In this document: positions 48,028 through 57,974 of the stretch, piece by piece | Numbering within the stretch: the first letter of the stretch is position 1 | How the letters are laid out: every line of letters begins with the position of its first letter | Assembly (NCBI GenBank): GCA_029931535.1 | Contig: JAQPZY010001561.1 | Span: 2,257,001-2,321,000 of the forward strand | Source of the DNA: Margaritifera margaritifera | Lineage: Eukaryota > Mollusca > Bivalvia > Unionida > Margaritiferidae | DNA length: 64,000 nucleotides | Direction: 5' to 3' | Position numbers and translations under genes: made by a program | Notes under the pieces: model-generated | Databases searched by the model: none | What the model saw: only the letters and a program-made list of their open reading frames with translations | Told to the model about the DNA's origin: nothing

Positions 48028-48154
48028 CGTTTATCATTCATGTCGGCGAGAGAACGACCGAAAAATGTTTTGTGATCCCAATCCGTGACCTCCTCCGTTG
48101 CTGTCCCGTACGTCATGTGAGCATGAGCCACATCATTCAGGTGCATCGTCAACC
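48028..48154 (-). CDS. LamG gene exon: middle of second LamG domain
   Basis: Minus-strand exon of 127 bases between a textbook acceptor (CCTCTTTTTACAG) and donor AACG|GTATGT. Two bases close the Gly codon opened by exon 49362-49769, 41 codons follow, and two bases (CG) remain for the next exon. It reads LTMHLNDVAHAHMTYGTATE, then EVTDWDHKTFFGRSLADMND. This is the strand after the WHPETG edge, equivalent to GLVMYIDEKLVSAARE in LamG 1, and the KTFFGRSL strand, equivalent to EKLYIGKS. The exon is too short to stand out as an open frame. The exact phase fit on both sides and the domain continuity are the evidence. Confidence 0.82.
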
Positions 48155-48218
48155 CTGTAAAAAGAGGAAAGAACTGAAAAAAATATGTATGTATTATATT
48201 GACTGCATATTAGTAACA

Positions 48219-48220
<2 letters not shown>

Positions 48221-48288
<68 letters not shown>
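48221..48288. repeat. (CT)n microsatellite, intronic
   Basis: About 34 uninterrupted CT dinucleotides, about 65 bases upstream of the acceptor of exon 48028-48154 in gene sense (read as GA on the minus strand). Confidence 0.95.
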
Positions 48289-48290
<2 letters not shown>

Positions 48291-48731
48291 CCACCTCGAC
48301 CACGGTATAGGTGAGTACGAGAGTTAATACTCGTCCATATACTGTCAGTAGTTTCTTCCGAGTTCCAGTGTCTCCTCCGCAGCGTGCCCACCTCAGGGCT
48401 CTAAATACTAATAGTTCTGAATTTGGTGCAAACGATGGAAGCAATTAATGAATTGTAAATTGTAAATCTGTTCAAGTTCGATTTTCTTTATATTTCCAAC
48501 CAACAAATAGCTTCTTCCATCTCAATTACTCAAAAATCCTCCTAGATTTACGAACCTGTATGACATCAGTTTTACAATATCAATGATGACTCAGTTCTGT
48601 TCAATAAGAGACAACGAAACCTTTTTCGGAGTTCGAAACATAAAAAGGAATTATCTGAAATATAAAACTGCATGTTTAACTTTGTAGCAATTTGTGTCAA
48701 GGAAGTCTCAGCAATGGTGGATTCTAGTGAC
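48289..48731. other. intron sequence, nothing recognised
   Basis: No repeat or exon signal identified. Confidence 0.5.
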
Positions 48732-49043
48732 TTTCATTGACGTTATCTTGCTCATATATTGCCTTCATTGACGTTATCTTGCTCATATATTGCCTTCATT
48801 GACGTTATCTTGCTCATATATTGCCTTCATTGACGTTATCTTGCTCATATATTGCCTTCATTGACGTTATCTTGCTCATATATTGCCTTCATTGACGTTA
48901 TCTTACTCATATATTGCCTTCATTGACGTTATCTTACTCATATATTGCCTTCATTGACGTTATCTTACTCATATATTGCCTTCATTGACGTTATCTTACT
49001 CATATATTGCCTTCATTGACGTTATCTTACTCATATATTGCCA
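48732..49043. repeat. 31-bp minisatellite, about 10 copies, intronic
   Basis: Unit TTGCCTTCATTGACGTTATC + TTGCTCATATA; the left copies have TTGCTC and the right copies TTACTC. Unrelated to the 31-bp array at 41881. Confidence 0.97.
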
Positions 49044-49050
49044 AATTCGA

Positions 49051-49136
49051 AACGAAACTCTATGGAAGGCATCTAAGCAAAACCTTTGTTCAAAAGAACA
49101 AAGGTTTTGTTTAGATGCCTTCCTTACAGTTTCGTT
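49051..49136. repeat. near-perfect 41-bp inverted repeat (hairpin), 4-base loop
   Basis: Arms 49051-49091 and 49096-49136 pair at 38 of 41 positions around the loop AAAA; the inner 15 base pairs (AACCTTTGTTC side) are perfect. It abuts the 31-bp minisatellite and lies in the intron between exons 49362-49769 and 48028-48154, so the gene transcript would fold into it. Confidence 0.9.
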
Positions 49137-49361
49137 AGTGTGTTGGTTACTTCGATTCCAAGTTTACACCAACATGCTTGTCTTGGAATGTGTACAATTC
49201 TGGATGAAATTTACAAAAATGCAAAGGCTGAAATCCCCATTGTAAGGCATTCCTCAAAAACACGAACAATTAATAGCATATTAAACTAGCACGGGGTAAC
49301 GGCATGTAATGCTTTCATACGACTTTTTCAAAAACAATTAAAAATAATCTAAAACAAATAC

Positions 49362-49769
49362 CTGTTTCTGGGTGCCAAGATACGTCCACCACCTGCCACT
49401 CTCCGCTGCTGATCCCAGGCAAGGACACGGACCAAGTTTTAGTCTGCGTTCGTACGGTAGCGTACAATTTTCCGTCTTTGTATTGGACAGTAACAGGGAA
49501 ACTATCCACATAGTAACTGTTTTCCAGGAGACGATCAGGTTTTGTGGAGAACCTCATGGTAAAACCTTGATGACACTGTTCCAAATTCCCTCCACAAATC
49601 AAATCATCACCAAGGTCAATGTACTGACCTTTACCATGGAGACGGATGGCACGGTCATGTTTACCTTGAACTATGGAAGCGTTGCCATGAAGAGTTATAA
49701 TTCTACTCGGAAGACGGATTTTTCCAGTCGAATCGAAATTTCCAAGAGGTAAGGATTCATGAAGTGGTC
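49362..49769 (-). CDS. LamG gene exon: first half of second LamG domain
   Basis: Minus-strand exon of 408 bases between acceptor GGTATTTAACAG and donor ACAG|GTATTT. Two bases close a codon, 135 codons follow, and one base opens the next (phase 1 in, phase 1 out). In order: PLHESLPLGNFDSTGKIRLP, IITLHGNASIVQGKHDRAIR, LHGKGQYIDLGDDL, a C-x6-C pair (CGGNLEQC), HQGFTMRFSTKPDRLLENSY, and GISSGEWQVVDVSWHPET. The GKGQYIDLG and C-x6-C elements match GNGQYVELG and CLANIDRC of LamG 1. Normal LamG length needs the two following exons. An ATG-initiated frame from 49602 exists but begins inside the domain and is not a start. Confidence 0.85.
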
Positions 49770-50810
49770 CTGTTAAATACCATTTAATTCAATGCTTTAA
49801 ATTGCAGTGTCACAAACTGTGTAAAAAAATGGCAATGTGAAACATATGCTACCGAAGAAAGAAAAGAAAGCATCAAACAATTACACTGTTTGGCATTTCC
49901 ACATTTCAATTACACGTGACTGGAATATGCATTCATTTAAGCTGGTCTTTAATTACATTAAAATATACAATATAGTTATTAATTTCACAATAATAATAAC
50001 GTGTTATGGTTTTCGCTACATGCAAATGAATAAAGATACCTTTCCTGCACGTTTGTTAGAAACTTTGATGAACTAATAAATCACATATATAAAGTATTCC
50101 GGCTCTGACTAAAAGATCGAAGCAAAGAGATACTGTTTCAAACTTAATGATATATTCATCGTATTTCACACAGCTGATTGTGCTTAACCTCCTCGTCATT
50201 CAAGAAAAGTACGAACTTCAATTAGTCAACAACCAAGACTTTGATGGTCAATGATTATGTCAATATAAAGAAGAAAGAAAGAACATTTCAACAACTACCC
50301 ATGCTTGTGACTTTTCTCACACGGAATGTTGAATCTGACCTTGAAAATACTGAAACTCTGAGCTTGAGATTAACATTCTGACTCCACTCTGAGCCAATAA
50401 AAAGTGACACAAACTCAAACTCAAAGGTTTTATGATTTTCAGGTCAGATATATATTAGTTTGCCGATACAATAAAAGCAGCAAGTCTTATCAAAGTCCCT
50501 ATTTATTTATTTATTGGGGGATAACTTATGACACCAAAAAATAAGTTTATTAGAAATGTGGGATACAATAGTAACAATTTCTCAGAGTGGATATTGCACC
50601 TTATTCTTTCTCGTTTTGACTTAGCAGCGGAATGTATGTACACCGCAATTAAGTTTTTGTTTCTAAAATTCCGTCAAAAATCAAGAGAAATAACTGTTGA
50701 CATGGAATACTAAAGAATTATTTGATCACCAATTTGTTTCCCACTTTTCTTGAATTTAAGTGTACAATTATGTGTAGTTAGTTTTAGGAAGCAATCTCTT
50801 AATATATTGT
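49770..50810. other. intron sequence, nothing recognised
   Basis: AT-rich, between exon 49362-49769 and the 24-bp array. No exon or repeat seen. Confidence 0.5.
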
Positions 50811-51543
50811 AGATGATAAGGATGCTGATGATAATGTGGATACGGATGCTGATGATAACGTGGATACGGATGCTGATGATAATGTGGATACGAATGCTGA
50901 TGATAATGTGGATACGAAAGCTGATGATAATGTGGATACGGATGCTGATGATAATGTGGATACGAATGCTGATGATAATGTGGATACGGATGCTGATGAT
51001 AATGTGGATACGGATGCTGATGATAATGTGGATACGAATGCTGATGATAATGTGGATACGGATGCTGATGATAATGTGGATACGAATGCTGATGATAATG
51101 TGGATACGAATGCTGATGATAATGTGGATACGGATGCTGATGATAATGTGGATACGGATGCTGATGATAATGTGGATACGAATGCTGATGATAACGTGGA
51201 TACGAATGCTGATGATAATGTGGATACGAATGCTGATGATAATGTGGATACGGATGCTGATGATAATGTGGAAACGAATGCTGATGATAATGTGGATACG
51301 AATGCTGATGATAATGTGGATACGAATGCTGATGATAATGTGGATACGGATGCTGATGATAACGTGGAAAAGAATGCTGATGATAACGTGGATACGAATG
51401 CTGATGATAATGTGGATACGAATGCTGATGATAATGTGGATACGAATGCTGATGATAATGTTGATACGAATGCTGATGATAATGTGGATACGAATGCTGA
51501 TGATAATGTGGATACGGATGCTGATGATAATGTGGATATGGAG
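50811..51543. repeat. 24-bp minisatellite array, about 30 copies, intronic
   Basis: Unit GATGCTGATGATAATGTGGA + TACG, alternating with an AATGCTGAT variant. A period of 24 keeps frames open on both strands (236, 272 and 300 codons repeating eight residues). It lies wholly within the intron between exons 51760-52377 and 49362-49769 of the minus-strand gene. Confidence 0.97.
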
Positions 51544-51759
51544 TAGGGGTGGATCTTCTGAAAACAATCGTTTTAATATTGAACTGTCTTCAGTTAAGTT
51601 CAGAGAGTTCATAGCTTTAAATATTTCCTGAATCTGATTTAATCTTTGCCGTGTTTACATATTTTATTTGACAAAAAAAAATCTTTTAAATCATTGATAG
51701 TTAGAGGCATGTTTTATTTTAATTATTTATAAGAAAATCGCATTATAATGATACATTAC

Positions 51760-52377
51760 CTCCATACATGCCACGTGCCTTTAGCCTCTCAATTGTAGAA
51801 TACCAGTATTGGACTTCATCTACTAGAGCATCAGCCGTACGCTTTGTCTTTGGATTGACAGATTTTCCGATGTACAGCTTTTCATCTCGGGGCTCGTCCC
51901 CGAGAAGTACGTCTGTTGATTCACGTGCAGCACTTACCAGCTTCTCATCAATATACATTACCAAACCCCCTTCCTGCGACCACGATAGAACAACGTTCTG
52001 CCATTGGTTGGCTTGGAATTTGGGCGTGGCTACAGTCCAAGATTTCCCGCCAGAAAAGAATGATGATTTCAGCTCCCCATCCGCAAAGAACAACGAGTAG
52101 CTTGGAGATGATAGGTAATATGTATTGTCTCTCAGTTGTCTGGGGTTTAACCAGAGAGACATGGTTATACCGTGATTACATCTGTCGATATTGGCTAGAC
52201 ATTTATTCATATCCTTCCCCAACTCGACATATTGTCCATTGCCATCTAGGGAGACGGCGTTTCCAATCTTGCCTGGTACAAGCCTAGCGCCATTTTCTAG
52301 AGTAACATAAAATCGAGGGTTGTCAAGGATGTTGTTGGTGGCACTTTCCATGGAGAAGGTCTCGTGCACGATGTTGT
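51760..52377 (-). CDS. LamG gene exon: complete first LamG domain
   Basis: Minus-strand exon of 618 bases between acceptor CTTTATCACAG and donor GGAG|GTAATG. Two bases close a codon, 205 codons follow, and one base opens the next. A full LamG/concanavalin A-like fold is readable in order: VHETFSM, NGARLVPGKIGNAVSLDG, GQYVELG, a C-x6-C pair (CLANIDRC), HGITMSLWLNPRQL, TYYLSSPSYSLFFADGEL, NVVLSWSQEGGLVMYIDEKL, EKLYIGKS and VDEVQYWYSTIERL. The frame stays open upstream to an ATG at 52474, so a first exon starting there cannot be excluded. I prefer the acceptor because it gives the same phase-1 entry as the next exon and coincides with the domain start. Confidence 0.87.
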
Positions 52378-52486
52378 CTGTGATAAAGTAAGGAACCATT
52401 TGGCTTAGGGCTTTGACCCATAGGATGGATTGGGTTGTGAGGCTTAACACTGATACAGTGAAGTTTGAGGACATATTACAAAAACA

Positions 52487-52560
52487 ACTACTAATACTAC
52501 TACAAGTACTACTACTACTACAAGTGCTATTACTATTACTACTACAAGTACTACAACTAC
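52487..52560. repeat. (ACT)n-like imperfect microsatellite
   Basis: CTACTA, TACTACTACAAGTACT and related triplets, immediately upstream of the LamG 1 exon in gene sense. Confidence 0.85.
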
Positions 52561-52639
52561 AAAATGACTGTTAGCGAAAATCTGTGCGGGAATGTCGAAC
52601 ATTTTTTGTGCTAAATCTATAAAATAAAAGAGTCCCTTG

Positions 52640-53960
52640 AAGGGCCTGATGCTCTACTGGGCGAAAAGATTTTCCAGGAATTCAAGATAAGACCATTTCT
52701 TCCTTTTAACTGCTGAGTGTTGAAACCACCTCTGATATTCTTCAGCGATAACGAGATTGTCAAAGTAGCTGCAGTGGTGGACATATTGGATGTCAAATAG
52801 GCACCATTTTCATTTAGGACAAGGTATACATCATTAGAAGTCTTTTGGGAGTCGAATTAACAATATTTTCAAGATAGCCGTCATGGTGGCCATATTGAGG
52901 GTTAGTAACTTTCATTTAGGATCAAGCAGACACCATAAGAACTGTTCTGATGAAAACTCCATGTCAAAATGACTTTCTCTTTAAGAGAAGTAGCGAAAAC
53001 AAGATTTTCAGGATGACCACATATTGGCCGTCAGATCAGCATCAGTTTAAGTTAAGATCAATACTGAACGTCAGATCGGCACCATTTTCATTTAGGACAA
53101 AGTAGACATCATAAAATGTCTTTCAATGAAAACCTTATGCCGATACGACCATCCATTTGAGAGGAGTAGCGATAACAAGATTTTCAAGATGGCCGCCGTG
53201 TGGCGGTCATATTGATGCCAGATCGGCACCATGTTCATTTAAGACCAACTGGACGTCATAGTAAGTCTTTGGGTGAAAACCCCACGTCAATATAACTTTC
53301 TGTTCAGGAAGAGTTGCAATAAGAAGATTTTCAATACGGCTGCCGTGGACCAACTTGACATTATAAGAAGTCTTTTAGTGAAAACCCCACGTTGATATGA
53401 CCATTCATGTAGGAGGCGTAGCGATAACAAGATTTTCAAGATGGCCGCTGTGGTGGCCATATTGGACCCCAGATCAGCACCATTTTCATTTAGGACTAAC
53501 TAAACATGATAATAAGTCTTTTCTTGAAAACTCCGTGTTGATATGACCATCCATTCAGGAGGAGTAGCGATAACAAGGTTTTCAAGATGGCTGCAGTGGC
53601 GGCCATATTGAACGTCAGATTGGCACCATTTTCATTTAGAACCAAGCAGACCTGATAAGAATTTTTTTAGTGAAAACCCCATGTTGATATGACCATCCAT
53701 TCAGGAGGAGTAGCGATAACAATATTTTCAAGATGGCTGCTGTGGCGGCCATATTGGATGTGCGAGCATCACCATTTTCATCTAGGAGCAACTGGAACAT
53801 GAGATTAATGCGTGTTTAAATTTTCATGACAATCCTCCAGTTAGTTTAGGAGGAGTAGCGATAACAGACTTGTGCTAGCGGACAGACGGACGACAGACGA
53901 CGAACAACAGACCATCCCATAAGCGCTTCTGGTCTATGACCAGTAGAGCTAGAAAATAAA
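52640..53960. mobile_element. element made of about 146-bp palindrome-bearing monomers
   Basis: About eight degenerate tandem monomers; the best three have CAAGATGGC at 53437, 53583 and 53729, spacing 146. Each carries an inverted repeat such as ATGGCCGC-TGTG-GCGGCCAT and the shared text GCACCATTTTCATTTAGGAC. GCTCTACTGG is near the left edge (52651) and its inverse at the right edge (53941-53950). The right end also has GACGGACGACAGACGACG. The layout recalls the tandem-core 'pearl'-type elements described in oysters; that comparison is from memory. Confidence 0.65.
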
Positions 53961-54956
53961 AGCAGCATGTATTCTACATAAATAAGCAATCTGATTAAAA
54001 TCGAGATCTCCTTATTTTTAGTAACCTATTAGATGAAGTGTTGAATTTCGTGTTATGTACCGTTAGGTGTTATGTAACGTTACGTTAGACACCATTATGT
54101 TCCGTATTAAGTTTTTCACCTTCATAAATGAGAAATCTGTAATATGACTGGTGAATCTAAAGGTCAAGAGAATATAGCCTTGTATCGGTGCCCGTAATAT
54201 CTTCGCTATGTCAGAGATCTCGATTAATCATATTTTATTAATAAATGAACGGCACAAAAATATCCAACTTTGAAAGGAAGAATCAAGAAAAAATCAAAAT
54301 GCACATTTTAAAACAAACTTCTGATTTAACAAAACAAAAACAAACATAATAAGGGTGAAACTTCCCTGTAACCCAGTGCCTCAGCGTCACGATGAATTCG
54401 AACAACTTCAAGAAGAAAGACCAAAAAATAAAAAATAAAAAATGCCAAGGGAGGAGACATAGAAACATTTATAATCGAGGAATGAATGCAGTTGCTTCCC
54501 TTGCAACTGCGCTTGACCAAAGGCTGCCACGCAATGGCAGGCACACAAAAAAAGAAAGAAAAAGAGGAATAGTAGTATCATTTTACAAATCACGAGACAT
54601 CCCCCATGTATGCTGTAAAACAATATAATAAACTATATTATTACAGAAATATAATACCATTATAAATATATGTAGCAAATATATGTGCCGCTATAAAATC
54701 ATTGTCAATTTAAATTCATAAACAAACTTACTTGACTTCCAACATTAAGTGTACAATAATTTTACCCCTAATTCATGAAATGTACAGCATTTACAGCATT
54801 TAGTTCATGTACTTTAATACAATAATTTATTTGAATAAAGACTCGTTTAATTTCGGAGAATAAAAATTTTACGTACTAACATAGATATGAGATTTGAGAT
54901 AAATATGGATTCTTTTTTCAATTTAACTACCTTTCATGCTTCTTCTTTGAAAAACA
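53961..54956. other. no gene recognised
   Basis: A-rich stretches near 54410-54450. Several 61-78 codon frames there have no domain. Confidence 0.5.
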
Positions 54957-55209
54957 AAATGTCCTAATTGTATTTGATTCAAGTTGACCTATACTACGTA
55001 TTGCTACAATGTTCTAATTGTATTTGATTCAAGTTGACCTATACTAAGTATTGCTACAATGTTCTAATTGTATTTGATTCAAGTTGACCTATACTAAGTA
55101 TTGCTACAATGTTCTAATTGTATTTGATTCAAGTTGACCTATACTAAGTATTGCTACAATGTTCTAATTGTATTTGATTCAAGTTGACCTATACTAAGTA
55201 TTGCTACAA
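54957..55209. repeat. 50-bp minisatellite, 5 copies
   Basis: ATGTTCTAATTGTATTTGAT + TCAAGTTGACCTATACTAAG + TATTGCTACA; TATTTGATTC at 54971, 55021, 55071, 55121 and 55171. Confidence 0.97.
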
Positions 55210-56714
55210 AGTATCTAAGATCAGATTTAATTTTCATGCTGGTAAATGCCGAGCTTTCCATATTAATTTCTGTGTTAAATTTCAACAAACACTCCATTTC
55301 TATTGTTCTAAACATGCATATAACAAGGTGCATGTATATATTTTTTCATTCACAACAACACTTTTTTACGTCTATGCATTCGCTGCATCCAAACGGTGGA
55401 CAGGAACATGACTATACTCTTTAAGTACTATATTTTCATTGGTCACTAAAGACTACACAGCTAGATAATTTAATGTTTTTCCATGTTCTTTTTTTTCGTT
55501 TTCCTTTTTCCTTTCTTGAAAATGATAGATATAAATTTTTATGTGCACCCTATATCACCGCATATACATTTGACCAAGATGACAATAAAAATAATATTCT
55601 CTTAAATATATTATTATTCTTTAATTTCTTTATATCCTGTTTCTTTTTTTCTTTTTTTTTTGTTTATATAAAAATATTTTAAGGACATCAATGAAAGTCC
55701 TTATCGAATTGTTCTTCCGCTATTATAATAAATTATCAATCTTACCGAAAATAGAAAGTTAATGCTCAAAATTGCATACCACATGCACAACAACGTTCAC
55801 TATAGAGGCACAGACCTAAAAAACTGAAATCGCACAAGGCATAACAATAAGAAAGTCTAACAACAAAATAACAGAAATTCAAAACAAAAGAAAAATGAAA
55901 AATAGAAAACAGAAGGAACTAAGCAAATTATCATCTCCACAGAGAACCAATAAATGAACTAACGAAATGCAAACAAACTGACCACACACATGGAAATCTA
56001 CCACATCCAAGGACTTTTCATAAAATCAGGAAAACTAAATAAAACGAAAAGAATAAATAGGCTTTAAAACGATTGACTGGAAACGATGGTGTCTAAGGGT
56101 AACCTAGACAACCAGCTGGCAAAAAAGATCGAAAAGCAACAGAAAGGTCCATAGTGTGATGCAACTTAAAACTAAGAAAATAACATCAGCAACAAAATAG
56201 AAGCATGAATGAAAACACAACGACAAGATTGGAGCAAATATAAAAATAACTGCTTGCGTATGATTAAAAAAATGTCTTAAAAGCTGAAAACGTTTAGTGA
56301 ATTAGTTACTCACTTTATTCATTCTACAAATGCATTTGTTTTCTGCAAAGTAGAATACATGCTAAGGTCAGTAATTACCTCAAAGTAAATTTTGTGATAG
56401 CTGCATTTTAAAACTGAGTGCGATTTCGAAGTGTCATTTACTCTCTAAGAAATTGACTTACCAATAGCTGGCAGCAGTCATAATAACAACAAAACAAACT
56501 GAGATGGAAGAAAACGCAAATATCCGCACTTTTTTTTCGACGTCCTCACCAACCCATCTACCGCACCCTTTACCCCACACCCAACCTGGGGTTCTATCCA
56601 GGATTTGAAACTTAAATTGTAATTTACTCCCCCATATGAAACAAGGTGTCAAATATAAACACCCAAATATGATCAGGTGTTGACTGAGTTATGTTGCAAG
56701 GAAAAAAACCATAT
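55210..56714. other. no gene recognised
   Basis: AT-rich. A good donor context (TATTG|GTAAGT on the minus strand, about 56459-56465) has no matching exon in phase with the LamG model. Confidence 0.5.
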
Positions 56715-56950
56715 TACCTATGTAAATTTGACCTTTGACCCCCATCCTGCTAGGATTGCACCCAAGATTCGAAACCTTTGCTGTAAAATGCTTATCCTCA
56801 TTGAACACTATATTCAGCATGATCAGCCTAATTCGATTGGCGTGGATGGAGTTCAGGTTACAAGGTAACATATTGACGGAAAGACTGGCGAACGGATGTA
56901 CGAACGGACACTGACGGACGGCCGGACTAATGGACATGATGAATCACAAT
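56715..56950. repeat. degenerate transposon-end-like repeat
   Basis: TTTGACCTTTGACCCCCATC, then GGTTACAAGGTAACATATTG and GGACACTGACGGACGGCCGG. Similar ends occur at 53870-53950, 57395-57480 and 63100-63215. Boundaries are unclear. Confidence 0.4.
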
Positions 56951-57234
56951 GTGCCAGCAAAAGTTTGGATATTAAAATAATTTTGGACTTTTCTCTGTGA
57001 TGCATTTGGCATGAGATTGCTCAACTGCAGCTGATGTCAAAGTGCATATCCAGTGGAGCAATCACACTGCATATAAACATGCAGTAATGGAAAAAGTCTA
57101 AGATCAAATATGTAACAATTGATTATTTATATTATCTTTGGTGAATACTGGTGTTTCAAGAAATCTGGTATATGGAAAACATACTTCAAATACACAATTT
57201 ACAATATGACTCGCTATCACAAATCTCCACGCTA

Positions 57235-57235
<1 letters not shown>

Positions 57236-57271
<36 letters not shown>

Positions 57272-57280
57272 GTGTGTGTT
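57236..57280. repeat. (TG)n microsatellite
   Basis: About 21 TG dinucleotides with one C interruption. Confidence 0.95.
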
Positions 57281-57974
57281 TTATGATTCCCCTTCCCAGG
57301 ATTCCAGTGGAGGAAGCTACAAATAGCAGCCCTCTTGCAGACGGTTACTGTTTCGACAGGTAAAATCGACTGAATTCCACTACCAAATACTTTAGGAGTG
57401 GGTAGGGTAACGAACAGACGAACGAATGAACGGATAAGCGGAGCGAATCACAATATGCCGACGTTTTTCAAAGTACGAGGATTAAAAAAAGCGAACTGCA
57501 TGATTATTAGTATAGTTTCTCTGCTAAAATGATTCACTCCTTTTTGTTCTTGTAATAGTTATTATTTCTGAAATTTAAGTATTACTTTCCCATTACTGCA
57601 CGTATGGACATGAACTACATACAAGTAATTTTTTTATCACGATTGATAAAATCTTTTCCCCAAAATCTGAACACACATGAGCTTTTGACTCAGTTATTGT
57701 CATCAAATAACCGAGCGCTGCTAATCACAGTGAAATGACATAATTAAAATAAACTAATATTCATATTCTCGCTCATCAAGACAAGATTTGTGTTGTAAAA
57801 TAGTATGCCCCCACTGCAGAAAAAACGACATATGCATACAAACATGCCCATAAAATTTCATTTGTCAAATGGTTTTTGCGCAATCCTGTTGCAAGTTTTT
57901 TTTCTTCAAATAAACAAAGTCAAAGTTTAAAAAAATAAAGAAATCGCTTTAGTGGACTGAAAATATGATAATAT
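57281..57974. other. no gene recognised
   Basis: Includes a transposon-end-like segment (GGTAACGAACAGACGAACGA near 57406). Otherwise nothing identifiable. Confidence 0.45.

Larger units (their letters stand above)
43333..52377 (-). other. gene model: tandem LamG-domain protein, 4-5 exons, partial
   Basis: Minus-strand gene assembled by eye from splice signals and reading frame: 51760-52377, 49362-49769, 48028-48154, 44960-45135 and probably 43333-43365. All joins keep phase (1, 1, 2, 1), and together they give about 453 codons with no stop. Two LamG domains are followed by a Pro/Val/Glu-rich linker. No signal peptide or start codon is certain, and no stop or polyadenylation site is assigned, so exons are missing at both ends. 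LamG domains usually act outside the cell in carbohydrate or protein binding. I cannot name the protein. Confidence 0.8.

Noticed and set aside
50710..51631. Open frames of 236, 272 and 300 codons on both strands
   Set aside because: They are read-outs of the 24-bp minisatellite, open because the period is a multiple of three, and they lie inside an intron of the opposite-strand LamG gene or simply mirror it.
56458..56652. Minus-strand frame ending in a hydrophobic stretch and a TATTG|GTAAGT donor, considered as a signal-peptide exon of the LamG gene
   Set aside because: Its phase creates a stop when joined to exon 51760-52377, and the frame overlaps degenerate transposon-like sequence.
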